From Aquabacterium sp. (lineage in GTDB: Bacteria; Pseudomonadota; Gammaproteobacteria; Burkholderiales; Burkholderiaceae_C): a stretch of DNA of 64,000 bases. Position numbers and translations under genes: made by a program. Positions 16,383-24,886 of this stretch are shown here, piece after piece. The DNA lies in assembly GCF_030652515.1 (NCBI RefSeq), contig NZ_JAUSAR010000005.1:1-64000 (forward strand), read 5' to 3'. Each line of letters begins with the position of its first letter. The stretch's first letter is position 1. The notes under the pieces were generated by a model. That model was not told the origin of the DNA. It worked only from the letters and a program-made list of their open reading frames with translations, and ran no database searches.

Positions 16383-16560
16383 GGATTTCTCCTTCACAAA
16401 AAGGAAAAGCGGGAACGTCCAACCCCGAGGGGAAGGAGGTTCCCGCTCGGGATGTGCTGACGCGAGGCCAGCACAGTTGATGAGGCAGGTGACGACTGCG
16501 ACGCCGACGCAAGGTCGGGAGGGCATTCCGCGATGGAATGCGGGAGGCATGGCGCAGTGT
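16383..16560 (-). promoter_or_regulatory. Structured leader of radC (radC RNA-like)
   Basis: Read on the minus strand, the region upstream of radC has a chain of hairpins: GCATTCC pairs with GGAATGC, GTGCTG pairs with CAGCAC, and AGCGGGAAC pairs with GTTCCCGCT around an inner CCCC-TC-GGGG element. The AAGGAG site and start codon follow. At 16,484-16,505 is the 22-bp block (plus strand GGCAGGT, one variable base, then ACGACTGCGACGCC) shared with two other sites. Structured leaders upstream of radC-type genes are known as the radC RNA motif; this looks like a member or relative, which a covariance-model search would settle. Confidence 0.55.
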
Positions 16561-16774
16561 GGTCGGCCTGCCCGGTGTGTTCAAGCGCTGCCCGGGCGAT
16601 GCCACCGCCAACAGCCCGGCGACCCGGGGGATTGCGTGCGGCACAGTGCTGTGACAACGGACTGTCACTGAATTTGCAATGGAAAAATCTTCATCCATCT
16701 CTGGCCAAAACCAGTGACAAGGGGCGGAGATTTGAACAAGATGTGCTCATTGAATCGATGCAGCGAGCACGACC

Positions 16775-16990
16775 ATGATTCGTTTTGGCCAACACATTCG
16801 ACTGACACGGCGAGAGATCGAACGCTTCAAGAAGATCACCGACCTGGAGCCCGTCGGCATTCGATCACTCAGCGACCTGGCGGCCTACATTGCGCTGTGC
16901 AAGGCCCATTACTGGGGCGTCTCCAAGGAGACGCAGTTCTTGCACTGGCTGATTGACCGCGAGTACCAGCGGTGCCGTGAGGCGGCTTAG
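16775..16990 (+). CDS. Small protein of unknown function
   Basis: A 71-residue ORF (MIRFGQHIRLTRREIERFKK, later SLSDLAAYIALCKAHYWGV) with composition typical of a real helical protein. It is on the plus strand among minus-strand genes. The ribosome-binding site is weak. I do not recognise a family. Confidence 0.5.
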   Translation: MIRFGQHIRLTRREIERFKKITDLEPVGIRSLSDLAAYIALCKAHYWGVSKETQFLHWLIDREYQRCREAA

Positions 16991-17020
16991 AGCCTCAACG
17001 ACCAACAGGCGCGCAGGTCT

Positions 17021-17692
17021 TCAGGCAAAGACGCTCGGCTCGATGGTGGCGCCACGCATGAAGGCCAGGTAGGCCGCAGCCTTGCCGATGTCCTTGAAGC
17101 AGGCGATGGCCTCATCCCCTCGCTTCACCGCCCATGGCAGGGTGGGTTCTTCGTTGGGCGATAGGCTCAGGTTGGCTTCGCGGTAAGCTGGATGTCGATA
17201 CGGTGTTTTGCCTGTGTGCCAGTCAACCAGGCACAGGATGCAATTGGTCAGGATGGCACCACCACCCGACTCACCAGGCTCGACCAGCAATGGGACTTTG
17301 AGCCATCCGCCAGAACGACCGATGCGGCCGACCACACCGTGCTCATCAAGCCAGGATTCGCCTGTGGTGAGGTCACCCAATATCAAGCGGATCGTCTGGC
17401 CACTTCGGCGATAGGCCTCCAGCACCTTGGCCGCTTTGGGGTCTGTCCTGGGCGCGAAGTAGGTGCGTTGGCTCAGCGGTGAGCGTCCCCAGGCGGCTGT
17501 TGCATTCAGGTATTTCTGATAGCCCGCCAGCGCGGCGTAGTCGTTTTCCGCGAAGGCCAGATCGCTTCTGCCCAGTTGTTGCGCGATCTGATTGGCGTGA
17601 TCGCGGGCGTTGTCAAAACCAAAGCAGCTGTAGCCTGATTCAGCAGCGATGACGTAGAGCTTTTGCTCAAGGTTGAGTGTGACCTTGTCCAT
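17021..17692 (-). CDS. Conserved-type element protein, unknown function
   Basis: A 223-residue protein starting MDKVTLNLEQKLYVI, with central segments RTYFAPRTDPKAAKVLEAYR, TIRLILGDLTTGESWLDEHG and a Gly-rich turn EPGESGGGAILTN followed by CILCLVDWHTGK. It looks like a globular alpha/beta protein with no recognised enzymatic motif. The ATG at 17,692 is preceded by AAGGA at good spacing; an upstream start at 17,725 is less likely. It is probably read in the same leftward group as its neighbours. I do not recognise the family. Confidence 0.6.
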   Translation of the reverse strand: MDKVTLNLEQKLYVIAAESGYSCFGFDNARDHANQIAQQLGRSDLAFAENDYAALAGYQKYLNATAAWGRSPLSQRTYFAPRTDPKAAKVLEAYRRSGQTIRLILGDLTTGESWLDEHGVVGRIGRSGGWLKVPLLVEPGESGGGAILTNCILCLVDWHTGKTPYRHPAYREANLSLSPNEEPTLPWAVKRGDEAIACFKDIGKAAAYLAFMRGATIEPSVFA

Positions 17693-17767
17693 GAGGGTTC
17701 CTTCAGTGGACACCTGGGGACGCACCGCCGCCAGGGCCGTGGGCCCCGCAGGCGTGATGAATGGGCG

Positions 17768-17998
17768 TCAGCCTTGGGCTGACAACAAGAAGAATGCTTG
17801 ATCGCTGATGCTGTCCACCACCTGGCTTTGGCGCAGGTGATCGAGCTTGAGCAGCAGCGCATGGGCATGCGCGCGGTCGTCGCCCAGCAATGAGGGCTGG
17901 AGCGCCTGCACTTCCTTGATCAGCAAGCGCAGTTCCTGGACGATGGCGCGATCGGCACGCACCTCAATGGCATGCAGGGTTTCGGCAACGGTGGCCAT
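17768..17998 (-). CDS. Small helical protein, unknown function
   Basis: A 76-residue protein (MATVAETLHAIEVRADRAIV, then LRLLIKEVQALQPSLLGDD and LLKLDHLRQSQVVDSISDQ) that is almost entirely amphipathic helix. The ATG at 17,998 has AAAGGA upstream. Its leader contains a long hairpin (18,067-18,109). No family recognised. Confidence 0.5.
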   Translation of the reverse strand: MATVAETLHAIEVRADRAIVQELRLLIKEVQALQPSLLGDDRAHAHALLLKLDHLRQSQVVDSISDQAFFLLSAQG

Positions 17999-18066
17999 GG
18001 GGAGTCCTTTCATGGGGGGCGCCGATCTGCCAATGGCAAATCGAGGCGGGCGAGGTTGGGAGGGGG

Positions 18067-18109
18067 CGAACGCGGCATGCACCACCGCTGGGGTGGGCAT
18101 GCGCGTTCG
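18067..18109. promoter_or_regulatory. Long hairpin upstream of the 76-residue gene
   Basis: CGAACGCG-GCATGCACCACC on the plus strand is followed, after a 5-base loop, by its near-perfect complement GGTGGGCATGCGCGTTCG. The stem of about 18 bp has one or two bulges. It lies about 70 bases before the start at 17,998 on the minus strand, inside the 5' leader, so it is more likely a leader structure than a terminator (no T tract). Confidence 0.5.
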
Positions 18110-18179
18110 ACGATCTGGGCTCACCAGTGGGTGTCGGTGAGCCACCGTCAGGACAGCAAGTCCATGACGTGCTGCAAGC

Positions 18180-18707
18180 TCAAGCTGCGGTGGGTGCAGC
18201 CTTGGGCTGTGGCGAAGCCTTGTCCACAGCGGGTGTGGATGTGGGCTCGCTGGATGGTGCCCCGGCTTGCGCATCAAACGATGCCTGGGCCTGGGCGAAC
18301 TCGGCCTCTTGCCTCAAGCGGCGAACCTGAGGCACGCCAGGCTCTTTGCCTGCTTTGGTGTCGATCATGGGCAGGCATTCGACAGCGATGTCTCTGCCCT
18401 GGTGGAACGCCCTGTGCATGGCCTGCGCAGGCACGATCACCAAACCATGGGCCAGCCAGCGCACGAACTGGCCGATCCGCTTGTTGCGAGCTTGCGTGGC
18501 CTTGTGCGTGCGCAAGGATTCCTTGCAACACAGGTACAGGGCCAGGTGGGCGCGCTTCATTTCTGGCACGGCCTCGAGTTGGGCCATCACTTCGGTGGCA
18601 ACAGCGGGGTCGCTGCTGACACGTCGGTAAAAGCCAACCCAGGCGCGTGCCTCTTCGATCTCGATGCAGGTCCGCTTTGGGCGAACACGCGGTTTCTCGT
18701 AGGACAT
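18180..18707 (-). CDS. Helical element protein, unknown function
   Basis: A 175-residue protein with an N-terminal basic segment (MSYEKPRVRPKRTCIEIEEA), helical segments ARAWVGFYRRVSSDP and HLALYLCCKESLRTHKATQA, and a low-complexity Ala/Pro/Ser C-terminus. The ATG at 18,707 has GGAG 8 bases upstream. A longer alternative frame at 18,274-18,816 is a shadow. Its leader (18,708-18,790) also carries a GGGGAG...CTCCCC hairpin, as other genes of this group do. I do not recognise the family; it may be one of the small integrative-element proteins of unknown role. Confidence 0.6.
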   Translation of the reverse strand: MSYEKPRVRPKRTCIEIEEARAWVGFYRRVSSDPAVATEVMAQLEAVPEMKRAHLALYLCCKESLRTHKATQARNKRIGQFVRWLAHGLVIVPAQAMHRAFHQGRDIAVECLPMIDTKAGKEPGVPQVRRLRQEAEFAQAQASFDAQAGAPSSEPTSTPAVDKASPQPKAAPTAA

Positions 18708-18812
18708 GATCTGAGCTCCAAAAAATGAAGGTCACACCTGTCCCGGTGGGGAGACGGTGGACTCCCCAGGGGTTGAAAAGCTGATGCAGCAGGGTGGCGT
18801 GAGCCATGAAGG

Positions 18813-18989
18813 TCACGCTGCCGCTGCGATGTACTCAAATGCCCGTTCAGCCGGTGGTGAAACCGGAGGTCGAGGCATCAACAGTGCGGGTAGCACTGCT
18901 TGGTGGATCACAGGCTCGCGGGCACGCCCGGAGCCTCCCAACAGCACGCAGATGGCGCGCGCATCCATCGTCGCTTGAGATGCGAACAT
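18813..18989 (-). CDS. 58-residue small ORF behind structured leader
   Basis: A 58-residue ORF (MFASQATMDARAICVLLGGS, then GRAREPVIHQAVLPALLMP) with a strong ribosome-binding site AAGGAG 6 bases before the ATG. It directly follows a long structured leader carrying the shared 22-bp block, as radC does. This supports translation, but the product itself is not recognised; it could be a small protein or a leader peptide for the gene that follows (18,707). Confidence 0.45.
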   Translation of the reverse strand: MFASQATMDARAICVLLGGSGRAREPVIHQAVLPALLMPRPPVSPPAERAFEYIAAAA

Positions 18990-19217
18990 GGCGTTCTCCT
19001 TCTGGAAATGAAGGGGAACGCACCTTCCCAGTGGGGAACATGGTTCCCCAGCTTGGGATGCTTCAGCCCTGATGGGTGAAGCGGCTCGGTGGCAACACCG
19101 CGAGGTGTGCCGACAGCACAAGGTTCAGCCCAAGGGCTGAACAAAACACATGGCCACCGAAATGGCCAGGCTGAACCGGAGTTCAGCGTCTACAAGGCAG
19201 GTCACGACTGCGACGCC
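18990..19217 (-). promoter_or_regulatory. Structured leader with shared 22-bp block
   Basis: Read on the minus strand: the 22-bp block (19,196-19,217), then CTGAAC-tcc-GGTTCAG, GGCCAT-ttc-ggtGGCC, GTTCAGCCC-ttG-GGCTGAAC and finally GGGGAAC. The last arm can pair with either of two downstream copies of GTTCCCC: the near one gives GGGGAACCATGTTCCCC, and the far one lies just before the ribosome-binding site. Two mutually exclusive stems in front of AAGGAG look like an attenuation or translational switch. The order of elements parallels the radC leader. Confidence 0.5.
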
Positions 19218-19593
19218 AGCGATGCTGGACTTCAGGGAGACCGAAATCTCCATTGAAGGCTTCGTGAACGCGATGTCCACAGGTAGCCATCGCAGTATGG
19301 CCAGGGTGGGTGGCGGTACTCAAGGGGGCGTGGCTGTCCTTTCGCAGACACCATGGCGAATTGACGATGAAGTTGGGCGCTTTTGCGTGGTGGCTGAAGT
19401 TTGTTGGTGGTCATTCCGCAGAGCACCATTCAGACCGGCGCGCATCGCATTTCCAAGTCGAATTTCATGTCGTTTTCATACTTGAATTGAGCGCCTTCTG
19501 GTGCTGGTCGCCATATATCGTTGATCTACAATGGAACCCTGTGGTTAACGATTTTGTGACCCTCTGGGTAACAGTTGCGCCCAGCGCAGATCA
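19218..19593. other. Intergenic region upstream of BREX operon
   Basis: About 375 bases separate the leftward leader from the BREX operon. No convincing gene. The 3' part becomes AT-richer near the HTH gene and contains TACAAT at 19,527-19,532 as a possible -10 box without a good -35. The related strings GTTAACG and GGGTAACAG about 35 bases apart could be operator half-sites for the HTH protein. The BREX promoter should be here. Confidence 0.3.
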
Positions 19594-19959
19594 ATGCGGG
19601 CATTTATGGCAGACAAACAATTTGATTGGCCCGCTGAGATCACCACCTTGGCTGGCGAGCGAGGGATGAGCCTACGGGAGCTGGCGACAGCGCTCGGGGT
19701 CAGCCACGTCTTTCTCAGCAAAGTGGTGCGTGGCGAAAAGCCAGCCAGCTCTCGCCTGAAGATCAAGCTATGGAGCTGTAAGAGCTATGGCCTGAGCCGT
19801 GAGCGCATGTTGGAGTTGCTCATGCCTGACGACATCGCCGCAGAATTCCGGGAGTTTGAGCGCGAGCAACGCCCCTCCACAGTCAATCAGCCTTCAGCGC
19901 TCGAAGCAACATCATCAAAGCCATCCAATGCATCTCACGGGGCGGGCAATGGCCGTTGA
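19594..19959 (+). CDS. HTH (XRE-type) regulator heading BREX operon
   Basis: A 121-residue protein (117 if the ATG at 19,606 is used). The helix-turn-helix is GMSLRELATALGVSHVFLSK followed by VVRGEKPASSRLK (about residues 24-55), then a helical segment SRERMLELLMP and a Ser/Ala-rich tail. It overlaps brxA by 11 bases. A regulator at the head of the operon is expected for BREX, but the well-described BrxR is a larger WYL-domain protein, so this is a different type. Likely autoregulator of the operon. Confidence 0.7.
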   Translation: MRAFMADKQFDWPAEITTLAGERGMSLRELATALGVSHVFLSKVVRGEKPASSRLKIKLWSCKSYGLSRERMLELLMPDDIAAEFREFEREQRPSTVNQPSALEATSSKPSNASHGAGNGR

Positions 19960-20590
19960 CATTGGCTTCGCACCAAAGGCCAATCGCCCTATGGCGACAG
20001 GCATCTACAGTGCCACGATCACCGCTGGCGGTTTGATGCTGCCCGAGGCTCGCCGTGTGGCCAGGCTGATGCTGGCTGAGCCCAGCAAAGAAGACTGGAC
20101 CAAAGCCATCTGCACAGACAACCTGCTGCAAAAGAAAACTCCGGCTTCGGCTATTCGGCATGCCAACCTGATTCGCGCGCGGATGCAAACCATGCCCGTG
20201 GCGGCCTTGACCCTGGTGGCCTCAGGCAGTCAAGAGGTGGCCACGCAGTTGGCATTTGCGTCCGCGCTCAAGCACAGTGCTTTGCTCACAGACTTCATGC
20301 GAGCCGTGGTGGCTTCACACCACAGGCGTTTGGAGTTGGTCATTGCGCGGCGTGAGTGGGACACCTTTTTGTCTGAATGCATGGCCCGCGATCCTGCTGT
20401 TGAGTTGTGGACTGCATCAACACGGGCCAAGCTCTTCCAGGTCATCGTCAACATGCTGGTTGAAGCCCATTACCTTGAATCTGGCAGAACACTCAAGCTG
20501 CGCACCCCGAGCCTTCACCCGGAAGTGCGAGCCTTGCTGAAACAACATGGAGAACAAGCCTTGATCAACACCTTGGAGTTGCGCTCATGA
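19949..20590 (+). CDS. brxA: BREX protein BrxA (DUF1819)
   Basis: A 213-residue protein matching BrxA: YSATITAGGLMLPEARRVARL near the N-terminus (of which SATITAGGLMLPEARRVA is typical), KTPASAIRHANLIRARMQ, SALLTDFMRAVVASHHRRL and a C-terminal LRTPSLHPEVRALL. BrxA is a small DNA-binding protein of BREX. The ATG at 19,949 overlaps the end of the HTH gene; the open frame extends further upstream but not credibly as the start. It is the first structural gene of the type I set and overlaps brxB by 4 bases (ATGA). Confidence 0.88.
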   Translation: MAVDIGFAPKANRPMATGIYSATITAGGLMLPEARRVARLMLAEPSKEDWTKAICTDNLLQKKTPASAIRHANLIRARMQTMPVAALTLVASGSQEVATQLAFASALKHSALLTDFMRAVVASHHRRLELVIARREWDTFLSECMARDPAVELWTASTRAKLFQVIVNMLVEAHYLESGRTLKLRTPSLHPEVRALLKQHGEQALINTLELRS

Positions 20591-21165
20591 GCCTGAGTCT
20601 TGACGACCGACTCAATCGCATCATCGGGCGCATCACGTCTGAAGAGTTCCTGCAAAACCAGGGGCTGGGCAACGAGATCGGTTTTTGGATCTTCGATTAC
20701 CCACCAGACAAAGAGCTTGATGTCCGTGCCTTCATCGACGGAAGCGTTCTGCCCACCTTGGCCAAACGCGTGCCTGCCATCCGTGTGCAGAACATCAACC
20801 TCTTCGAGCTGGTCATTGATTTGCTGAAAGAGCGCGGCCTTCTGGATCAGGTGCTTCAGATGCAGGTGGACAAAGGCAACGACGCCGTTCTTGCCCCCCT
20901 GCGTTCTGTGCTCAAGGAAGACAAGCTGGCCCGACGCATCGCCGAGAAAATCGACCTGCAAGACATCGACATGTTGATCCTCACGGGCGTGGGCGCGGCC
21001 TATCCCATGTTGCGTACCAATACCTTGTTGTCTGCATTGCACCCCGTGATGCAGGACACGCCCTTGCTGATGTTCTACCCAGGCCGCTATGACGGCTATT
21101 CGCTGAACCTGTTCAGCAAGCTGGCCGACGACCATTACTACCGCGCGTTCCGCCTCGTTGATTAA
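20587..21165 (+). CDS. brxB: BREX protein BrxB (DUF1788)
   Basis: A 192-residue protein of the BrxB/DUF1788 family: IFDYPPDKELDVRAFID, INLFELVIDLLKERGLLDQ, ILTGVGAAYPMLRTNTLLS and the closing LMFYPGRYDGYSLNLFSKL are characteristic. It is required for BREX in the type I systems that have been tested; its molecular role is unclear. It is coupled to brxA by an ATGA overlap and followed 23 bases later by brxC. Confidence 0.9.
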   Translation: MSLSLDDRLNRIIGRITSEEFLQNQGLGNEIGFWIFDYPPDKELDVRAFIDGSVLPTLAKRVPAIRVQNINLFELVIDLLKERGLLDQVLQMQVDKGNDAVLAPLRSVLKEDKLARRIAEKIDLQDIDMLILTGVGAAYPMLRTNTLLSALHPVMQDTPLLMFYPGRYDGYSLNLFSKLADDHYYRAFRLVD

Positions 21166-21188
21166 GTTGTATCTCAGGGATAAGAAGC

Positions 21189-24100
21189 ATGCTGAAAATC
21201 AGAGACCTGTTCACCAAGTCCATTGACCGCCCCATCAACGGCGTCATCAAAGCCGACCAGCGCGATGCTGAAAGCATCTGGCAAGAGTTGGATGAGTACG
21301 TCGTCACCAAGCAGTTGACCGAGTATTTCCGCAAGTTCTTTGATGCCTACCTGGCTGCCGCTGACAACCCCAAGGATCCTGTCCTGGCGGCACGCATGGG
21401 CGTGTGGGTGTCTGGCTTCTTCGGCTCCGGTAAGTCGCACTTCATCAAGATACTGTCCTATCTGCTGGAAAACCTGGAGGCGCATGACCCGCAGTCGGGC
21501 ATCAACCGCCATGCCGCTCAGTTCTTTGATGAACGCAAAATCAAAGACCCAATGCTGCTGGCTGACATCCGGCGCGCCACCAAAGGCAGTGCTGATGTCA
21601 TCTTGTTCAACATCGATGCCAAGGCCGACAGTAAATCTGAACGCGACGTGATCTTGCAGGTCTTCCTGCGGGTGTTCAACGAGAAGCTGGGGTTCTCAGG
21701 CGATGCACCTCACATCGCTGAAATGGAACGCCACCTGGTGGCCCAGGGCGTCTATGACGTCTTCCAGCAAACCTTTTTTGAGAAAAAAGGTTCCACCTGG
21801 CTTGAGCAGCGCGACGCGGTTGATTTCATGCGCGACGAGATCGTGGCCTCGTTGGGCGCTGCGCTCAAGATGACACCCGAGTCCGCTGCGGCTTGGTTCG
21901 ACAACGCCCGCGACAGCTACAAGATCAACATTGAGAGCTTTGCCAAGCTGCTGCGCGACTACCTTGCCACCAAGCCAGATGGCCACCGCATCATCTTCCT
22001 GGTTGACGAGGTGGGCCAGTTCATTGGCGCCAACACCCAACTGATGCTCACGCTGCAAACAATCACGGAGCAACTGGGCACCCAGTGCCAAGGCCGCGCT
22101 TGGGTGATCGTGACCAGCCAAGAAGACATTGACGCCGCCATTGGCGATGCCAACAAAGCCAAAAGCCAAGACTTCTCGAAGATTCAAGGGCGGTTCCATA
22201 CCCGCCTGTCACTGGCCAGCTCCAACACCGATGAGGTGATTGGTGAGCGCCTTTTGGCCAAGACCGAAGCAGCTCACCAGGCCCTGCGCACGACCTACGA
22301 AAAGCGCGCTGACATCATCAACAACCAGCTCTCTTTTGTAGGCACCACGGTGAACCTGCGGGGCTACCGGGATGCGGCTGAGTTTGTGGCGTACTACCCC
22401 TTCGCCCCCTACCAGTTCACCTTGCTGCAAAAGATTTTCGAATCGATCCGCAAGGTTGGGGCCACTGGCCAGCATCTCTCGCGTGGCGAGCGTTCACTGC
22501 TGGATGCCTTCCAATCAGCCACCCGCACCAGTGCAGACCGTGGCATTGATGCGCTGGTGCCGCTGTACAACTTTTATCCCTCCATCGAAAGCTTCCTCGA
22601 CACGGCAGTCAAGCGTGCCATTGACCAAGCCGCAGAAAACAATGCGCTTGAGTTGCCGCAGGATTTGCAACTGCTCAAGGCCTTGTTCCTGATCCGCTAT
22701 GTGTCTGAGGTGATCAAGCCAACGGTGGACAACCTGGCCACCCTTTGCCTTGATCAGATCGACGCTGACAAGCTGGCCCTCAAGCGCCGCATTCAACAAA
22801 GCCTGGAGCGCCTGGAATCTCAAAAGTTGGTCAGCCGCAATGGTGATCAATGGTTCTTCCTGACCAATGAAGAGCGAGACGTGGCCCGTGAGATCGGTCA
22901 TGTGGACGTAGCCTCATCAGAAAAGGTGCGCCTGCTCAGTGACATCGTGTTCGATGAAATCCTGTCTGGCCAGACCAAGGTGCGCCACCGCGACACAAAG
23001 GGCGACTACGAGTTCAACCGGCTGCTGGATGGCATCCCTTACAAGCAGGCCCACCATCCGTTGACGCTTGAGTTCGTGACCCCTTTGGGTGACGACTACG
23101 AGCGCCTCAGCAACGACGCCCATTGCGTGCTGCGCAGCGCAGAGGGTGAGGGCAGAGCCCTGGTTCGCCTCGATGAAGGCAGCCGCCTGGATGTTGAGCT
23201 GACCCTGTACCTGCAGATTGAAAAGTACGTTGACAGCCCCAAGGCCAGCACGGCCACGCCATCGCTCAAGAAAATCATGAGCGACCGCAAGGATGAAAAC
23301 CGTGAGCGCCGCACACGCCTGGTCACCCAAATTGGTGATTTGATGACAGGCGGCACCTTCTACGCCAAGGGCCAAAAAATCAACAGCAAGGCATCAAGCC
23401 CCGGCACCTTGCTGGACGAGTTGGTCAACTATCTGGTGACCAACACTTACCTGAAGCTGCAACTGCTCAAGGTGCGCCAACCCGATGCCCAGAGCGAGAT
23501 TCGCTCGGTTTTGTCAGCTGATGACCTGGCCCAACGCAGCTTGGCCTTGGGCGGCGAGGAAGGCAACCCGCAGGCCATTGCCGATGTGCGCGAGCATTTG
23601 AACTTGGTGGCCAAAGACAAGCGGGTGTTGCTGTCTGATGTCGTTGAGCGCTACAGCGCCATCCCCTATGGCTGGAAGCCAGAGTGGGAGACCGTGCTCA
23701 TCATTGCCCGCCTGTTCATGGCGGGAGAAATCAAGCTCACGCTGGAAGGCTCCGACTTGGATCCGACCAGTGCCATCGACCCCTTGACCAAGCCAGCGCG
23801 TTTCAAGCAGGTGGCGATCCTCAAGCGCAAGCTGGCTGACGCGAGCAGCCTCAAGCGGGCGCGTGACTTGCACAAGGGCTTGTTTGCTCGCCTGCCCCGA
23901 GAAGATGAAGACGGCCTGGTGGCCGACTGGCGTGCGCAACTGAACGAATGGGCACAAGATCTGCGAGGCTGCGCGCCCATCGCGGCGCAAAAGCACCATC
24001 CGGGCAAGGCCGTGATTGAGGCCCTGTTGGTGCGCATCAACAAGCAGCAAGCCATCCTTGATGCCTTTGAATACGTGGAAGCACTGACCCGCGACAAAGA

Positions 24101-24866
24101 CGAATGGCTCAATGCCGGTGAAGACAAAGCCGATGTGTCGGCCTTCTACAAGCAGCAACTGCCGACCTGGCGCAAGATGCTTGATGCACTGCTGGTGTTT
24201 GATGCCAACCGCGAAGCCTTGGTCAAAGACGCCAAAGCCCATGGCGCATTGAAAGACCTGGACACCCTGCGAGACAACACCAGCCCCTACAGCCAGATCA
24301 ACCGCATTGAGCCACTGGTGGCCACGGTGCAGGCCATCAACGATGCCCTGGCTGGTGAAAAGCGTGAAAAGGCGCTGCTGTCCATCGACGGCAAGATCGC
24401 CGAAACACAGCAGGCCCTGACCAAGGCCAACGCGAACTCAGACCTGAGCAACCGCGTGTTGCAGCCATTGCAGACGCTCAAGCACAAGGTGGCTGGTTTG
24501 TCCGACATTCCCCAGATTCTGTACCTGCAAGGGCAGGCGGGTGACCGCCTGGATGAAGCAATGGACCAGATCAGCGCGGCGTTGAAGGCCAGCACGAAAC
24601 CTGCTGCCGCAGGTGGTGCCAGTGGCGTCACGCCTGCGAAGCCATTGGCCACCAGTGGTAGCGGTGCGGCAACCACCACGGCGAACGAACCGGTCGCTGT
24701 AACAACAGTCGGTACCGCGCCCAAGGCCAGCCAAACGGTGCATGCGGCGAGCTTGTCGCCAACCACCTACCTTGAAACCGAAGCCGAGGTTGAGTCCTAC
24801 TTGGCCAGCCTTCGTACCCAGCTCTTGGCCGTGCTGCAAGCTGGCCAGCGCATCCGCATTCAGTGA
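21189..24866 (+). CDS. brxC: BREX ATPase BrxC
   Basis: A 1225-residue P-loop ATPase, full length for BrxC. It opens MLKIRDLFTKSIDRPINGVI and has Walker A SGFFGSGKSH (about residues 75-84), IIFLVDEVGQFIG as the Walker B region (about 260-270) and VIVTSQEDID after it. The large helical C-terminal half includes a low-complexity Ala/Thr/Gly linker (about 1135-1190) before the last 35 residues. BrxC is needed with PglX, PglZ and BrxB for phage restriction and host methylation. Its composition matches the neighbouring brx genes. Confidence 0.92.
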   Translation: MLKIRDLFTKSIDRPINGVIKADQRDAESIWQELDEYVVTKQLTEYFRKFFDAYLAAADNPKDPVLAARMGVWVSGFFGSGKSHFIKILSYLLENLEAHDPQSGINRHAAQFFDERKIKDPMLLADIRRATKGSADVILFNIDAKADSKSERDVILQVFLRVFNEKLGFSGDAPHIAEMERHLVAQGVYDVFQQTFFEKKGSTWLEQRDAVDFMRDEIVASLGAALKMTPESAAAWFDNARDSYKINIESFAKLLRDYLATKPDGHRIIFLVDEVGQFIGANTQLMLTLQTITEQLGTQCQGRAWVIVTSQEDIDAAIGDANKAKSQDFSKIQGRFHTRLSLASSNTDEVIGERLLAKTEAAHQALRTTYEKRADIINNQLSFVGTTVNLRGYRDAAEFVAYYPFAPYQFTLLQKIFESIRKVGATGQHLSRGERSLLDAFQSATRTSADRGIDALVPLYNFYPSIESFLDTAVKRAIDQAAENNALELPQDLQLLKALFLIRYVSEVIKPTVDNLATLCLDQIDADKLALKRRIQQSLERLESQKLVSRNGDQWFFLTNEERDVAREIGHVDVASSEKVRLLSDIVFDEILSGQTKVRHRDTKGDYEFNRLLDGIPYKQAHHPLTLEFVTPLGDDYERLSNDAHCVLRSAEGEGRALVRLDEGSRLDVELTLYLQIEKYVDSPKASTATPSLKKIMSDRKDENRERRTRLVTQIGDLMTGGTFYAKGQKINSKASSPGTLLDELVNYLVTNTYLKLQLLKVRQPDAQSEIRSVLSADDLAQRSLALGGEEGNPQAIADVREHLNLVAKDKRVLLSDVVERYSAIPYGWKPEWETVLIIARLFMAGEIKLTLEGSDLDPTSAIDPLTKPARFKQVAILKRKLADASSLKRARDLHKGLFARLPREDEDGLVADWRAQLNEWAQDLRGCAPIAAQKHHPGKAVIEALLVRINKQQAILDAFEYVEALTRDKDEWLNAGEDKADVSAFYKQQLPTWRKMLDALLVFDANREALVKDAKAHGALKDLDTLRDNTSPYSQINRIEPLVATVQAINDALAGEKREKALLSIDGKIAETQQALTKANANSDLSNRVLQPLQTLKHKVAGLSDIPQILYLQGQAGDRLDEAMDQISAALKASTKPAAAGGASGVTPAKPLATSGSGAATTTANEPVAVTTVGTAPKASQTVHAASLSPTTYLETEAEVESYLASLRTQLLAVLQAGQRIRIQ

Positions 24867-24886
24867 AGCCCTCCGCGTAGAACCCC

